Positions 17,810-24,260 of a DNA stretch of 36,583 nt are shown one piece after another. Source of the DNA: Oscillospiraceae bacterium (lineage in GTDB: Bacteria; Bacillota; Clostridia; Oscillospirales; Butyricicoccaceae); assembly GCA_015068445.1 (NCBI GenBank), contig SVKN01000018.1, forward strand, positions 1-36,583, given 5' to 3'. Position 1 is the first letter of the stretch. Every line of letters starts with the position of its first letter. The notes beneath the pieces were generated by a model. It had not been told where the DNA came from. It made no database searches and saw nothing but the letters and a program-made list of their open reading frames with translations. The position numbers were made by a program, and so were the translations under genes.

Positions 17810-18079
17810 CTACTTGTTCTTGTTGCCCGCATGGCCGCGGAACGTGCGCGTGGGGGCAAACTCGCCGAGCTTATGGCCGACCATATCCTCGGTGACATAC
17901 ACGGGAACATGCTTGCGGCCGTCGTGGACGGCAATGGTGTGTCCGACAAACTCGGGATAAATCGTCGATGCTCTCGACCATGTTTTAAGGACCTTCTTGT
18001 CGCCGGTCTCATTGAGAGCCTGGACTCTCGTGAGAAGCTCGGGAGCCACGAAAGGACCCTTCTTTGTGCTTCTGCCCAT
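17810..18079 (-). CDS. rpsS: 30S ribosomal protein uS19
   Basis: The 89-residue protein starts [16 protein letters not shown] and contains [20 protein letters not shown] and the [15 protein letters not shown] end, all typical. It pairs with uS13 in the 30S head. It lies 18 bp after rplB. Confidence 0.97.
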   Translation of the reverse strand: MGRSTKKGPFVAPELLTRVQALNETGDKKVLKTWSRASTIYPEFVGHTIAVHDGRKHVPVYVTEDMVGHKLGEFAPTRTFRGHAGNKNK

Positions 18080-18097
18080 TTAAGTGTCTCCTTCCTC

Positions 18098-18931
18098 TTA
18101 TTTACCGTTCCGGCGCCTGACGATCTGCTTGTCGGTGCGGTGATTCTTCTTACGCGTCTTGTAACCGAGGGTCGGCTTGCCCCAGGGAGAGACAGGACCC
18201 GGACGGCCCACAGGGCTCTTGCCCTCGCCGCCGCCGTGGGGGTGGTCATTGGGGTTCATGACAGAGCCGCGGACCGTGGGACGCACGCCCATGTGGCGCT
18301 TGCGGCCGGCCTTGCCCAGATGGACGTTCTCGTGGTCGATGTTGCCGACCTGGCCGATGGTGGCCTTGCAGCCCATCTTGATATAACGGACCTCGCCGGA
18401 GGGCAGGCGGACCTGCGCGGCGGTGCCTTCCTTGGCCATCAGCTGAGCGGCGGTGCCGGCGGAGCGGCACAGCTGGCCGCCGCGGCCCGGATACAGCTCG
18501 ATGTTGTGGATGACGGTGCCCAGGGGGATGTTGCCGACGGGCAGGCAGTTGCCCGGCTTGATGTCGGCGGTCTCGCTGGAGAGGATGACGTCGCCCACAT
18601 TCAGGCCGTTGGGGGCCAGGATGTAGCGCTTCTCGCCGTCCTCATACTGCAGCAGAGCGATATGAGCCGAACGGTTGGGGTCATACTCGAGGGTCATGAC
18701 GGTGGCCGGCATGTCGACCTTGTCCCTCTTGAAGTCGATGACTCTGTACTTGATCTTGTTGCCGCCGCCCTGATGACGGACGGTGATCCTGCCGTAGCTG
18801 TTGCGGCCGGCGTGCTTCTTCACGCTCTCCAGCAGGCTCTTTTCAGGCTTGACCTTGCTAAGCTCTCTGTAATCCGTAACGGTCATGTTGCGGCGGGAGG
18901 GCGTAGTAGGCTTATAGCTCTTGATAGCCAT
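18098..18931 (-). CDS. rplB: 50S ribosomal protein uL2
   Basis: The 277-residue protein has the OB-fold and SH3-like domains of uL2, and the almost invariant [20 protein letters not shown] loop, whose histidine lies near the peptidyl-transferase centre. It supports subunit joining and peptide-bond formation. The ATG at 18931 follows AAGGAGTG. A 218-bp repeat-bearing gap separates it from rplW, though the two genes are normally adjacent. Confidence 0.97.
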   Translation of the reverse strand: MAIKSYKPTTPSRRNMTVTDYRELSKVKPEKSLLESVKKHAGRNSYGRITVRHQGGGNKIKYRVIDFKRDKVDMPATVMTLEYDPNRSAHIALLQYEDGEKRYILAPNGLNVGDVILSSETADIKPGNCLPVGNIPLGTVIHNIELYPGRGGQLCRSAGTAAQLMAKEGTAAQVRLPSGEVRYIKMGCKATIGQVGNIDHENVHLGKAGRKRHMGVRPTVRGSVMNPNDHPHGGGEGKSPVGRPGPVSPWGKPTLGYKTRKKNHRTDKQIVRRRNGK

Positions 18932-19149
18932 TGTCTATATTCACTCCTTGTCGATTTTCGTTTCGCATCGCCCGGTCGGGCGATATACATTCGCGAGAGG
19001 CGAATCCTCTCTTTAGACCATGCCCATCCCACAAAAGCTTCGCTTTTGCGGGGCCCCTTCGATCGAATAGATTTTGTCGGAATGAATCCGCCAAAATCCT
19101 CCGGCCGAAAACGGCCGCGGGCCTTGCGGCCCGTCTCGGGCATCGGTTT
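18932..19149. repeat. Intergenic region with hairpin-rich element, copy C (19026-19148), flanked by a 14-bp direct repeat
   Basis: The gap between rplW and rplB contains the hairpin CAAAAGC/GCTTTTG (about 19032-19048), the core ATTTTG-CGG-AATGAAT-CCG-CAAAAT (19071-19097), CGGCCG/CGGCCG (19102-19117) and CGGGCC/GGCCCG (19118-19133): the same series as copy B. The 14-mer TTTAGACCATGCCC, which holds the rplW stop codon at 19149-19162, is repeated at 19012-19025. Between there and rplB are two more small palindromes (18967-18984 and 18989-19005). No gene is supported. Confidence 0.75.
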
Positions 19150-19443
19150 TTAGACCATGCCCTCGAAGATCTCGATGGGCTTGGAATCCTCGGTCAGGCA
19201 GACAATGGCCTTCTTGCGGGCAGCGGTCTTGCCCACGTGGACGCCCATGCGCTTTTCCTTGCCGGGAACGTTGATGGTGTTGACGCTCTTGACCTTGACG
19301 CCGAAGATCTGCTCGACAGCCTTGCGGACCTCGATCTTGTTGGCAGAACGCGCTACCTCAAAGACGTACTTCTTGTTCTCAACGCCTTCCATGGACTTTT
19401 CGGTGATGATGGGGCGGAGAATGATGTCATATACGGATTTCAC
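19150..19443 (-). CDS. rplW: 50S ribosomal protein uL23
   Basis: The 97-residue protein begins at a GTG that overlaps the rplD stop (GTGA). It shows [13 protein letters not shown] and [20 protein letters not shown], typical of uL23. It is the ribosome's main docking site for trigger factor and SRP at the exit tunnel. Its last 14 bases are duplicated 137 bp downstream, at the far side of an intergenic element. Confidence 0.97.
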   Translation of the reverse strand: MKSVYDIILRPIITEKSMEGVENKKYVFEVARSANKIEVRKAVEQIFGVKVKSVNTINVPGKEKRMGVHVGKTAARKKAIVCLTEDSKPIEIFEGMV

Positions 19444-20066
19444 TGTGCGTAAACCTCCTCGATCATGCTGACGGCCTGCTGGTCGACGATGAACTTGTCT
19501 GCCTTCAGGATGTCATGGACATTGATGACAGAGGCAAAGGTCGTCTGGACGCCGGGGATGTTCCTGGCGGACAGGACCACGTTCTTTTCGACGGCGGGGG
19601 TGACGATCAGAGCCGACTTGGTGCAGCCGACGCTGTTCAGGAAGCTGACCATGGCCTTGGTCTTGATCTCAGGCAGCTTGAGGCTGTCCACGACGACCAT
19701 GTTGCCGGCGGCGAGCTTGGCGCTCAGGGCGCTGCGCATGGCCAGGCGGCGGCTCTTCTTGTTCATGGTGTAGCGGTAGGTGCGGGGCTTGGGGCCGAGG
19801 GCGATGCCGCCGTGGGTCCACTGGGGAGCGCGGATGCTGCCCTGACGGGCGCGGCCGGTGCCCTTCTGCCTCCAGGGCTTTCTGCCGCCGCCGCGGACTT
19901 CCGCGCGGGTCAGCGTGCTCTGGGTGCCCTGACGCTGGTTGGCGTTGTAGTTCTTGACGACCTCGTGCATGAGGGCCACGTGGGGCTCGATGCCGAAAAC
20001 GCTGTCGTTCAGTTCGATCTCGCCGATGACCTTGCCGGTCATATCATAAAGATTGGTTTTAGCCAC
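19440..20066 (-). CDS. rplD: 50S ribosomal protein uL4
   Basis: The 208-residue protein starts at a GTG preceded by GAGGAGG. It has the long internal loop with [20 protein letters not shown], which extends into the exit tunnel, and the [10 protein letters not shown] helix. In gammaproteobacteria uL4 represses the S10 operon; for Bacillota this is not established, but the long leader upstream of rpsJ makes it worth noting. Confidence 0.97.
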   Translation of the reverse strand: MAKTNLYDMTGKVIGEIELNDSVFGIEPHVALMHEVVKNYNANQRQGTQSTLTRAEVRGGGRKPWRQKGTGRARQGSIRAPQWTHGGIALGPKPRTYRYTMNKKSRRLAMRSALSAKLAAGNMVVVDSLKLPEIKTKAMVSFLNSVGCTKSALIVTPAVEKNVVLSARNIPGVQTTFASVINVHDILKADKFIVDQQAVSMIEEVYAQ

Positions 20067-20084
20067 TGTATTTCCTCCTCCCCG

Positions 20085-20789
20085 TTATCTTCTTGCAGAA
20101 GCCTTCTGCGGGTTGCTGCTGACACCCTGCAGCTGCGTGTTCTTGACACGGTTCAGCTTGACGGTGTTCTTGATATACACGACGCCGCCCTTGGGGCCGG
20201 GGATCGCGCCGCGCACGGCGATCATGTTGCTCTCGGCGTCGACCTTGACGATCTGCAGGTTCTGAACGGTGACCTGCTCGGCGCCCAGATGACCGGCCAT
20301 CTTCTTGCCGGGCATGACCCTGGAAGGATCGGTGTTGGCGCCCATGGAACCGACGGAGCGGTGCACGGGGCCCACGCCGTGGGTGTGCTCCTGGGAGTGC
20401 GCGTTCCAGCGCTTGACGACGCCGGCGTAGCCCTTGCCCTTGCTGGTGCCGATGACGTCGACCTTGTCGCCCTCGGCGAAGACGTCAGCCTTGACGATGT
20501 CGCCTACGTTGTAGGTGCTGCAGTCGGCCAGGCGGAACTCCTTGAGGTACTTGCGGGGCGCGACGCCCTGCTTGGCGAAGTGGCCCTTCATGGGCTTCGT
20601 CAGGTGCTTTTCCTTGACGTCGGCAAAGCCGAGCTGAACGGATTCGTAACCGTCCTTGTCAGCAGTCTTTCTCTGCGTGACGGTGCAGGGGCCGGCTTCG
20701 ATGACCGTAACGGGGATCACCTTGCCGGTTTCGTCGAAGATCTGCGACATGCCGACCTTTCTGCCGATGATTGCTTTGGTGAGCTGCAA
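20085..20789 (-). CDS. rplC: 50S ribosomal protein uL3
   Basis: The 234-residue protein has GRKVGMSQIFDETGKVIPVT near the start, the VIGTSKGKGYAGVVKRWN block, and MPGKKMAGHLGAEQVT. It starts 23S folding near the peptidyl-transferase centre. The only start in good position is a TTG at 20789, 8 nt after AGGAGG; TTG is rare for such a highly expressed gene. A 148-bp gap separates it from rpsJ. Confidence 0.96.
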   Translation of the reverse strand: MQLTKAIIGRKVGMSQIFDETGKVIPVTVIEAGPCTVTQRKTADKDGYESVQLGFADVKEKHLTKPMKGHFAKQGVAPRKYLKEFRLADCSTYNVGDIVKADVFAEGDKVDVIGTSKGKGYAGVVKRWNAHSQEHTHGVGPVHRSVGSMGANTDPSRVMPGKKMAGHLGAEQVTVQNLQIVKVDAESNMIAVRGAIPGPKGGVVYIKNTVKLNRVKNTQLQGVSSNPQKASARR

Positions 20790-20937
20790 TTTTATTTCCT
20801 CCTTAAGTTAGTGGTTGGAAAACAGTAAAGTTTTTGTCTTCCTTCATTTCCCAACATAACCCTCCCGCCTTCCGGGACTTCGGGCTGATACGGCATCCCT
20901 CCGCCTCAGCGGGAACGGTTGTTGACCTTTTAATAAA

Positions 20938-21249
20938 TTAGAGTTTGATCTCGACGTCGACGCCGGCGGGCAGATCCAGGTTGGTCAGAGCCTCGATGGT
21001 CTTCTGCTCGGGGTTGCGGATGTCGATGAGGCGCTTGTGGGTGCGGCGCTCGAACTGCTCGCGGCTGTCCTTATACTTATGGACGGCGCGGAGGATGGTG
21101 ACGACCTTCTTCTCGGTGGGCAGGGGGATGGGGCCCGCGACGTCGGCGCCGGTGCGCTTGGCCGCCTCGACGATCCTCTCGGCCGCCTGGTCGATCAGCT
21201 GGTGGTCATAGGCTTTCAGCCTGATTCTCATTTTCTGCATGTCTGCCAT
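20938..21249 (-). CDS. rpsJ: 30S ribosomal protein uS10
   Basis: I place the start at the ATG at 21249 ([20 protein letters not shown], 103 residues), which has AGGAAAG 8-9 nt upstream and gives the usual family length. A longer frame from 21279 would translate the RBS. uS10 binds in the 30S head and, with NusB, also takes part in antitermination. As first gene of the cluster it is preceded by a leader of about 335 nt. Confidence 0.97.
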   Translation of the reverse strand: MADMQKMRIRLKAYDHQLIDQAAERIVEAAKRTGADVAGPIPLPTEKKVVTILRAVHKYKDSREQFERRTHKRLIDIRNPEQKTIEALTNLDLPAGVDVEIKL

Positions 21250-21586
21250 TTGTTCTCTTTCCTTTCTGTGCGTACGCAAATCCTTGGATTTGGTACGGCG
21301 AGAAACCGTGCAACGCTTCCGGGTGTATCATGCTCTGGGCATACGAAAAGCCGGCTGCATGAAGGGCTCCGGCGTGAACGTGATACTCGTTGGTCTCCCC
21401 GTGGCTTACCTGCCGAATGCAGGCAGTTCCGCCGGTTTAATGGATACGCGAGTATGGTGTGTTTCTCTGCCGCCCGATTCTCGGACTACTCCCCCGAAGT
21501 TACCCGGCCTGGCCGGCAATCTCCGGATTCATCGCTGTTATAATGTGTTTTGGGCTATCGCCCACTGCCCCCGATACTCCGGGCGC
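21250..21586 (-). promoter_or_regulatory. Long 5' leader of the S10 cluster
   Basis: Transcripts from the promoter at 21593-21621 would carry a leader of roughly 335 nt before rpsJ. It contains clear stems, for example CCTGC/GCAGG-type pairing around 21412-21427. A 12-bp interrupted stem directly upstream of the RBS (about 21271-21298) joins CGTAC...GTACG and CAAATCC...GGATTTG. No supported reading frame lies in it. The size suits a regulatory RNA, but I cannot assign it to a known leader class. Confidence 0.5.
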
Positions 21587-21592
21587 TCTATT

Positions 21593-21621
21593 AGAATACC
21601 AAAGTTCCGGAAAATTGTCAA
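21593..21621 (-). promoter_or_regulatory. Main promoter of the S10-spc-alpha cluster
   Basis: A perfect TTGACA (21616-21621), a 17-bp spacer and TATTCT (21593-21598) lie on the minus strand in the only large gap upstream of rpsJ. Confidence 0.85.
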
Positions 21622-21790
21622 GCCCTGCGGCTTGTCAAATCGAATATGGATTTGATGAATTTTCACGAACTTTCAAGCATTTTTTAGTCATTTCGCCGGT
21701 TTTCGGGCGAAAGTGACAAAACCGGCGCGGTATGCGATACGATACCCGGCGCTGCCATACGGTTTCAAATCGTCCCCGTGATCGGGGGTG

Positions 21791-21883
21791 ATGCAGATGT
21801 GGAAAAAGCGGCTCTGTACACTGCTGCGCTTTTTGATTTGTTTGGCGATCCTGCTTTACATAATCCCCACAAAAGCAATGTGA
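21791..21883 (+). CDS. Small hydrophobic peptide, possible type I toxin
   Basis: This short frame encodes 30 residues (28 if the second ATG at 21797 is used, which is better spaced from GGGGGTG). The start is basic (MWKKRLC), followed by a hydrophobic stretch of about 16 residues (LLRFLICLAILLYIIP) and a short tail. The stop codon lies inside a hairpin, GTGACCGC/GCGGTCAC, at 21880-21913. An extended -10 element on the other strand (21976-21984) would drive an RNA toward this 3' end. Peptide size, hairpin and convergent RNA are the layout of type I toxin-antitoxin loci such as the holin-like toxins of Bacillota. I do not recognise the peptide and see no convincing plus-strand promoter, so this is inference. 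Confidence 0.4.
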   Translation: MQMWKKRLCTLLRFLICLAILLYIIPTKAM

Positions 21884-21913
21884 CCGCCCCTCCGGCCAAG
21901 AGTTAGCGGTCAC
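21880..21913. terminator. Hairpin at the 3' end of the small peptide gene
   Basis: Eight-base arms GTGACCGC and GCGGTCAC enclose an 18-nt loop and include the peptide's stop codon. On the minus strand the hairpin is followed by a short T-rich stretch (GCTTTTG), so it could end an antisense RNA coming from 21976. Confidence 0.5.
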
Positions 21914-21975
21914 ACTGTGTGTGATAACTGATCGGAGCTGAAACCGTTTACCGGCAGCGCCCTTTTGCAGCTATT

Positions 21976-21984
21976 ATTATACCA
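21976..21984 (-). promoter_or_regulatory. Extended -10 promoter opposing the small peptide gene
   Basis: TGGTATAAT on the minus strand is a full extended -10; no good -35 is seen. The start would be near 21969, so the RNA would run through the hairpin at 21880-21913 and into the peptide gene. It lies just past the end of the DUF362 gene. Confidence 0.45.
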
Positions 21985-21996
21985 GACCCGGCGCTG

Positions 21997-22863
21997 TTAT
22001 TCGACCTCAACCAGCTCGTACTCTCTGGAGCCGTAGCCCAGGGCGGCGGCAGCCTCGATGGTGTGCACGCCGTTGCGGGTCTCGATGCGCTCCACCAGAT
22101 GGTCGCGGCCGGGATCGTCGCTGTTGTAGACAAGATCGATGCAGGCCTGGTCGATGGCGATGGGATCGACGGAGGCCAGGATGCCGATGTCCTTCATGCA
22201 GGGGTCCTCGGCCACGGCGCAGCAGTCGCAGTCGACGGACATGTTCTTCATGACGTTGATATAGGCGATGTTGCCCTTGAAGTAATCGACGACGCTCTTG
22301 GCGGCGTCGGCCATGGACTCCAGGAACAGGTCGTGCTCGGCGGTCCAGATCTTCTCGGGCTCGCCGGCGCCGTGGATCCACGCCTTGCCGTAGGAGGAGG
22401 CGCAGCCGATGCTCAGCTGCTTCAGCGCTCCGCCGTAGCCGCCCATGGGATGGCCCTTGAAGTGGGCCAGCACCAGCATGGAGTCATAGTTGGCCGTGTC
22501 CTTGCCCAGGAAGTTCTTGTGGATGACCTTGCCTCCCTCGATGGGGATCTCGATGTCCGGACCCTCGGCGTCCAGCAGGTCGACCTTGAAATACTCGCTC
22601 CAGCCGTGCTTGCGGATGGTCTTCAGGTGCTTTTCGGTGGTGTTGCGCTCGCCGTCATAGGCCGTGTTGCACTCGACGACGGTGCCGCCCACGAAGTCGA
22701 TGACGGGCTTCCAGAAGTCGGGCTTCAGGAAGTTCTGGTTGCCGACCTCGCCGGAGTGCAGCTTGATGGCTACATTGCCCGGCAGCTCCTTGCCCAGCAG
22801 CTTGTACAGCTTCAGGACCCCTTCGGGGGTGATGTCTCTTGTGAAGTAGACCTTCGATTTCAT
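21997..22863 (-). CDS. DUF362 domain-containing protein
   Basis: The 288-residue soluble protein matches the DUF362 family, whose biochemical role is unsettled. Typical blocks are VAIKLHSGEVGNQNFLKPD, LVLAHFKGHPMGGYGGALK, SIGCASSYGK and the late ILASVDPIAIDQACIDL. A cysteine cluster (DCDCCAVAEDPC, about residues 207-218) could bind metal or an iron-sulfur centre; the separate ferredoxin domain found in some relatives is absent. The ATG at 22863 follows AAAGGAG. It is expressed from its own promoter with a 19-bp spacer and a dyad, the MerR-family layout, which suggests induction by metal, oxidant or electrophile stress; that is inference. Confidence 0.88.
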   Translation of the reverse strand: MKSKVYFTRDITPEGVLKLYKLLGKELPGNVAIKLHSGEVGNQNFLKPDFWKPVIDFVGGTVVECNTAYDGERNTTEKHLKTIRKHGWSEYFKVDLLDAEGPDIEIPIEGGKVIHKNFLGKDTANYDSMLVLAHFKGHPMGGYGGALKQLSIGCASSYGKAWIHGAGEPEKIWTAEHDLFLESMADAAKSVVDYFKGNIAYINVMKNMSVDCDCCAVAEDPCMKDIGILASVDPIAIDQACIDLVYNSDDPGRDHLVERIETRNGVHTIEAAAALGYGSREYELVEVE

Positions 22864-22913
22864 ATCGAACTTTTCTCCTTTCGTAAATGGCTGCGGAAAC
22901 TCTTACCGGTTCT

Positions 22914-22944
22914 ATTATACCCCCTGGAGTACGCTCCAGGTCAA
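22914..22944 (-). promoter_or_regulatory. MerR-type promoter of the DUF362 gene
   Basis: TTGACC (22939-22944) and TATAAT (22914-22919) are spaced 19 bp apart, too long for unaided sigma-A use. The spacer holds the perfect dyad CCTGGAG-N4-CTCCAGG (22923-22940). Over-long spacer plus central dyad is the layout of promoters activated by MerR-family proteins. The -35 box overlaps the stop codon of the methyltransferase gene. Confidence 0.75.
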
Positions 22945-24029
22945 GATTTTTCGATGAGATACAGGTATTCGCTGTTGTGGATGGTGCGCTCTTTGAGATT
23001 TCGGCCGCCGCGGAAGACGTTGTAGGCGGTGCCGAAGACCGTCAGACGGCCCAGTGGCGCCAGCCGCCGCTCCATCTCCTCCCGGGAGACGAAGCCCTCG
23101 GAATTGAAGGAGATCAGCAAAAACCGGGCGGGCACGGCCTCGCACAGGTCCATCAGCGCGTCGGCGGCCCCGGCGGCGCGGTTGTAGTCCGAGCGCCGCC
23201 AGTCGTCGGGGATGCCGGAGACGCGGCTGATCCGCCGGGGCTCCCGGTAGTCGTTGATCAGGTTGAGCATGAAATAGTTGGAGCCGTAGGGGTGCTGGTT
23301 GTAGGGCGGGTCAATATAGGCTAGGTCAACAGGCTCCATCTGCCGCGCCAGCGCGTTCGCGTCCATGGTGACGGCGTCGAAGGGGCAGCGATAGGCGCTG
23401 AACACGGGAAACGGCAGCTCGATGGGCGCGCAGATGCGGCTGAGGGCGTTGCGGCCCGTGCCGCCGTAGGCCCCGAGGCCCGTGCGGCGGTCCTTGTAAA
23501 AGCCCTTGAAGACGCCGGAGGTGTTGCATTTGACGGAGGCCTCGCTCAGAAGCGGGGCGATGAAATAGTGCTGCAGTTCCCCGTCCAGCCGGCCGATGGC
23601 CCGGCGGCAGGTGTCGAGATACGCGGCGTTCCGGGGCGTGTAAAAGACGCGGTCGCCGGGGCCGATAGCCGCCTCGTCCGCGGGCGCGTAGAGGCGGCGG
23701 ATGAAGCCGTCCGTCACGGGGCGGTCGGCCATGTCGCGCAGAAGGCCCGCGTAGACGCCCCGGAGGGCCGCCTCGTCGGGGTTCGACAGGTAGCACAGCG
23801 CGATCGTGCGGCAGTAGGGCTCCAGATCGTTCGACAGCAGGTAGGAGGCGTACCGCTTGAGGTAGCGGGACACGACGCCCGAGCCCGCGAACAGGTCGGC
23901 GCACCGGAGCGTCTCCGCGCCCATGCGGTCCCGCGCCTCGTCCACCGCCCGCCCGATGAACCCCAGCAGCGCGCGCTTGTTGCCCAGATACGTGATCAAT
24001 TGTTTCGAGAGAAAGTCTGCGTTTTCCAT
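22941..24029 (-). CDS. D12-class DNA adenine-N6 methyltransferase
   Basis: With the start at the ATG at 24029 the protein has 362 residues. The order of motifs is that of the D12 (alpha) class: an N-terminal SKQLITYLGNKRALL (motif X), then ADLFAGSGVVSRYLK (motif I, AdoMet binding), a target-recognition region, and YIDPPYNQHPYGSNYF (motif IV, catalytic DPPY). It should methylate adenine in DNA at an unknown sequence. No restriction enzyme or specificity subunit is adjacent, so it may act alone. No RBS precedes the ATG; a promoter ends six bases before it, so the mRNA is probably leaderless. An in-frame TTG at 24065 lies within the -35 box and is not used as start here. Confidence 0.9.
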   Translation of the reverse strand: MENADFLSKQLITYLGNKRALLGFIGRAVDEARDRMGAETLRCADLFAGSGVVSRYLKRYASYLLSNDLEPYCRTIALCYLSNPDEAALRGVYAGLLRDMADRPVTDGFIRRLYAPADEAAIGPGDRVFYTPRNAAYLDTCRRAIGRLDGELQHYFIAPLLSEASVKCNTSGVFKGFYKDRRTGLGAYGGTGRNALSRICAPIELPFPVFSAYRCPFDAVTMDANALARQMEPVDLAYIDPPYNQHPYGSNYFMLNLINDYREPRRISRVSGIPDDWRRSDYNRAAGAADALMDLCEAVPARFLLISFNSEGFVSREEMERRLAPLGRLTVFGTAYNVFRGGRNLKERTIHNSEYLYLIEKS

Positions 24030-24035
24030 ATCAGG

Positions 24036-24065
24036 ATTGTACCACGTCAGCCGCGCCGTTGGCAA
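24036..24065 (-). promoter_or_regulatory. Promoter placing +1 at the methyltransferase start codon
   Basis: TTGCCA (24060-24065), an 18-bp spacer, and an extended -10 TGGTACAAT (24036-24044) on the minus strand. Counting from the -10 box, the expected +1 is the A of the ATG at 24029. Confidence 0.7.
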
Positions 24066-24091
24066 GGCGGAAGGCGGTTGTGCGCCGACCA

Positions 24092-24215
24092 GTCATGGCG
24101 GCCGCAGGCCGCCGCTGCGCCGACCACTTTCCGGGGCCATGTGCCTCAACGCCGTCAGGCGGTATCAAATGCGCCGCAGGCACCACAATTGTCCACTGTC
24201 AACTGTCAACTGTAC
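24092..24215. repeat. Mosaic of intergenic repeat modules (site 2)
   Basis: A 27-base stretch (24092-24118, starting GTCATGGCGGCCGC) recurs without a mismatch at 34003-34029. CGACCAC..TCCGGGGCCATGTGC and the following GCCGTCAGGCGG (24121-24170) recur at 31883-31931. Short tandem TGTCAACTGTC-like units (24189-24215) resemble 31955-31985. No gene is supported. Confidence 0.7.
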
Positions 24216-24223
24216 ACTATACG

Positions 24224-24252
24224 AAAAAAGCCGCCCTTGCGGGCGGCTTTTT
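24224..24252 (-). terminator. Terminator of the giant adhesin gene
   Basis: A 12-bp stem (AAAAAGCCGCCC / GGGCGGCTTTTT) closes a TTGC loop; the minus strand ends in a T run. It starts 9 bp past the stop codon and could work in both directions. Confidence 0.9.
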
Positions 24253-24260
24253 CTGAGCGT

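Noticed and set aside
24030..24065. TTG start of the methyltransferase at 24065
   Set aside because: It lies inside the -35 box, has no RBS, and the family's motif X begins soon after the ATG at 24029.
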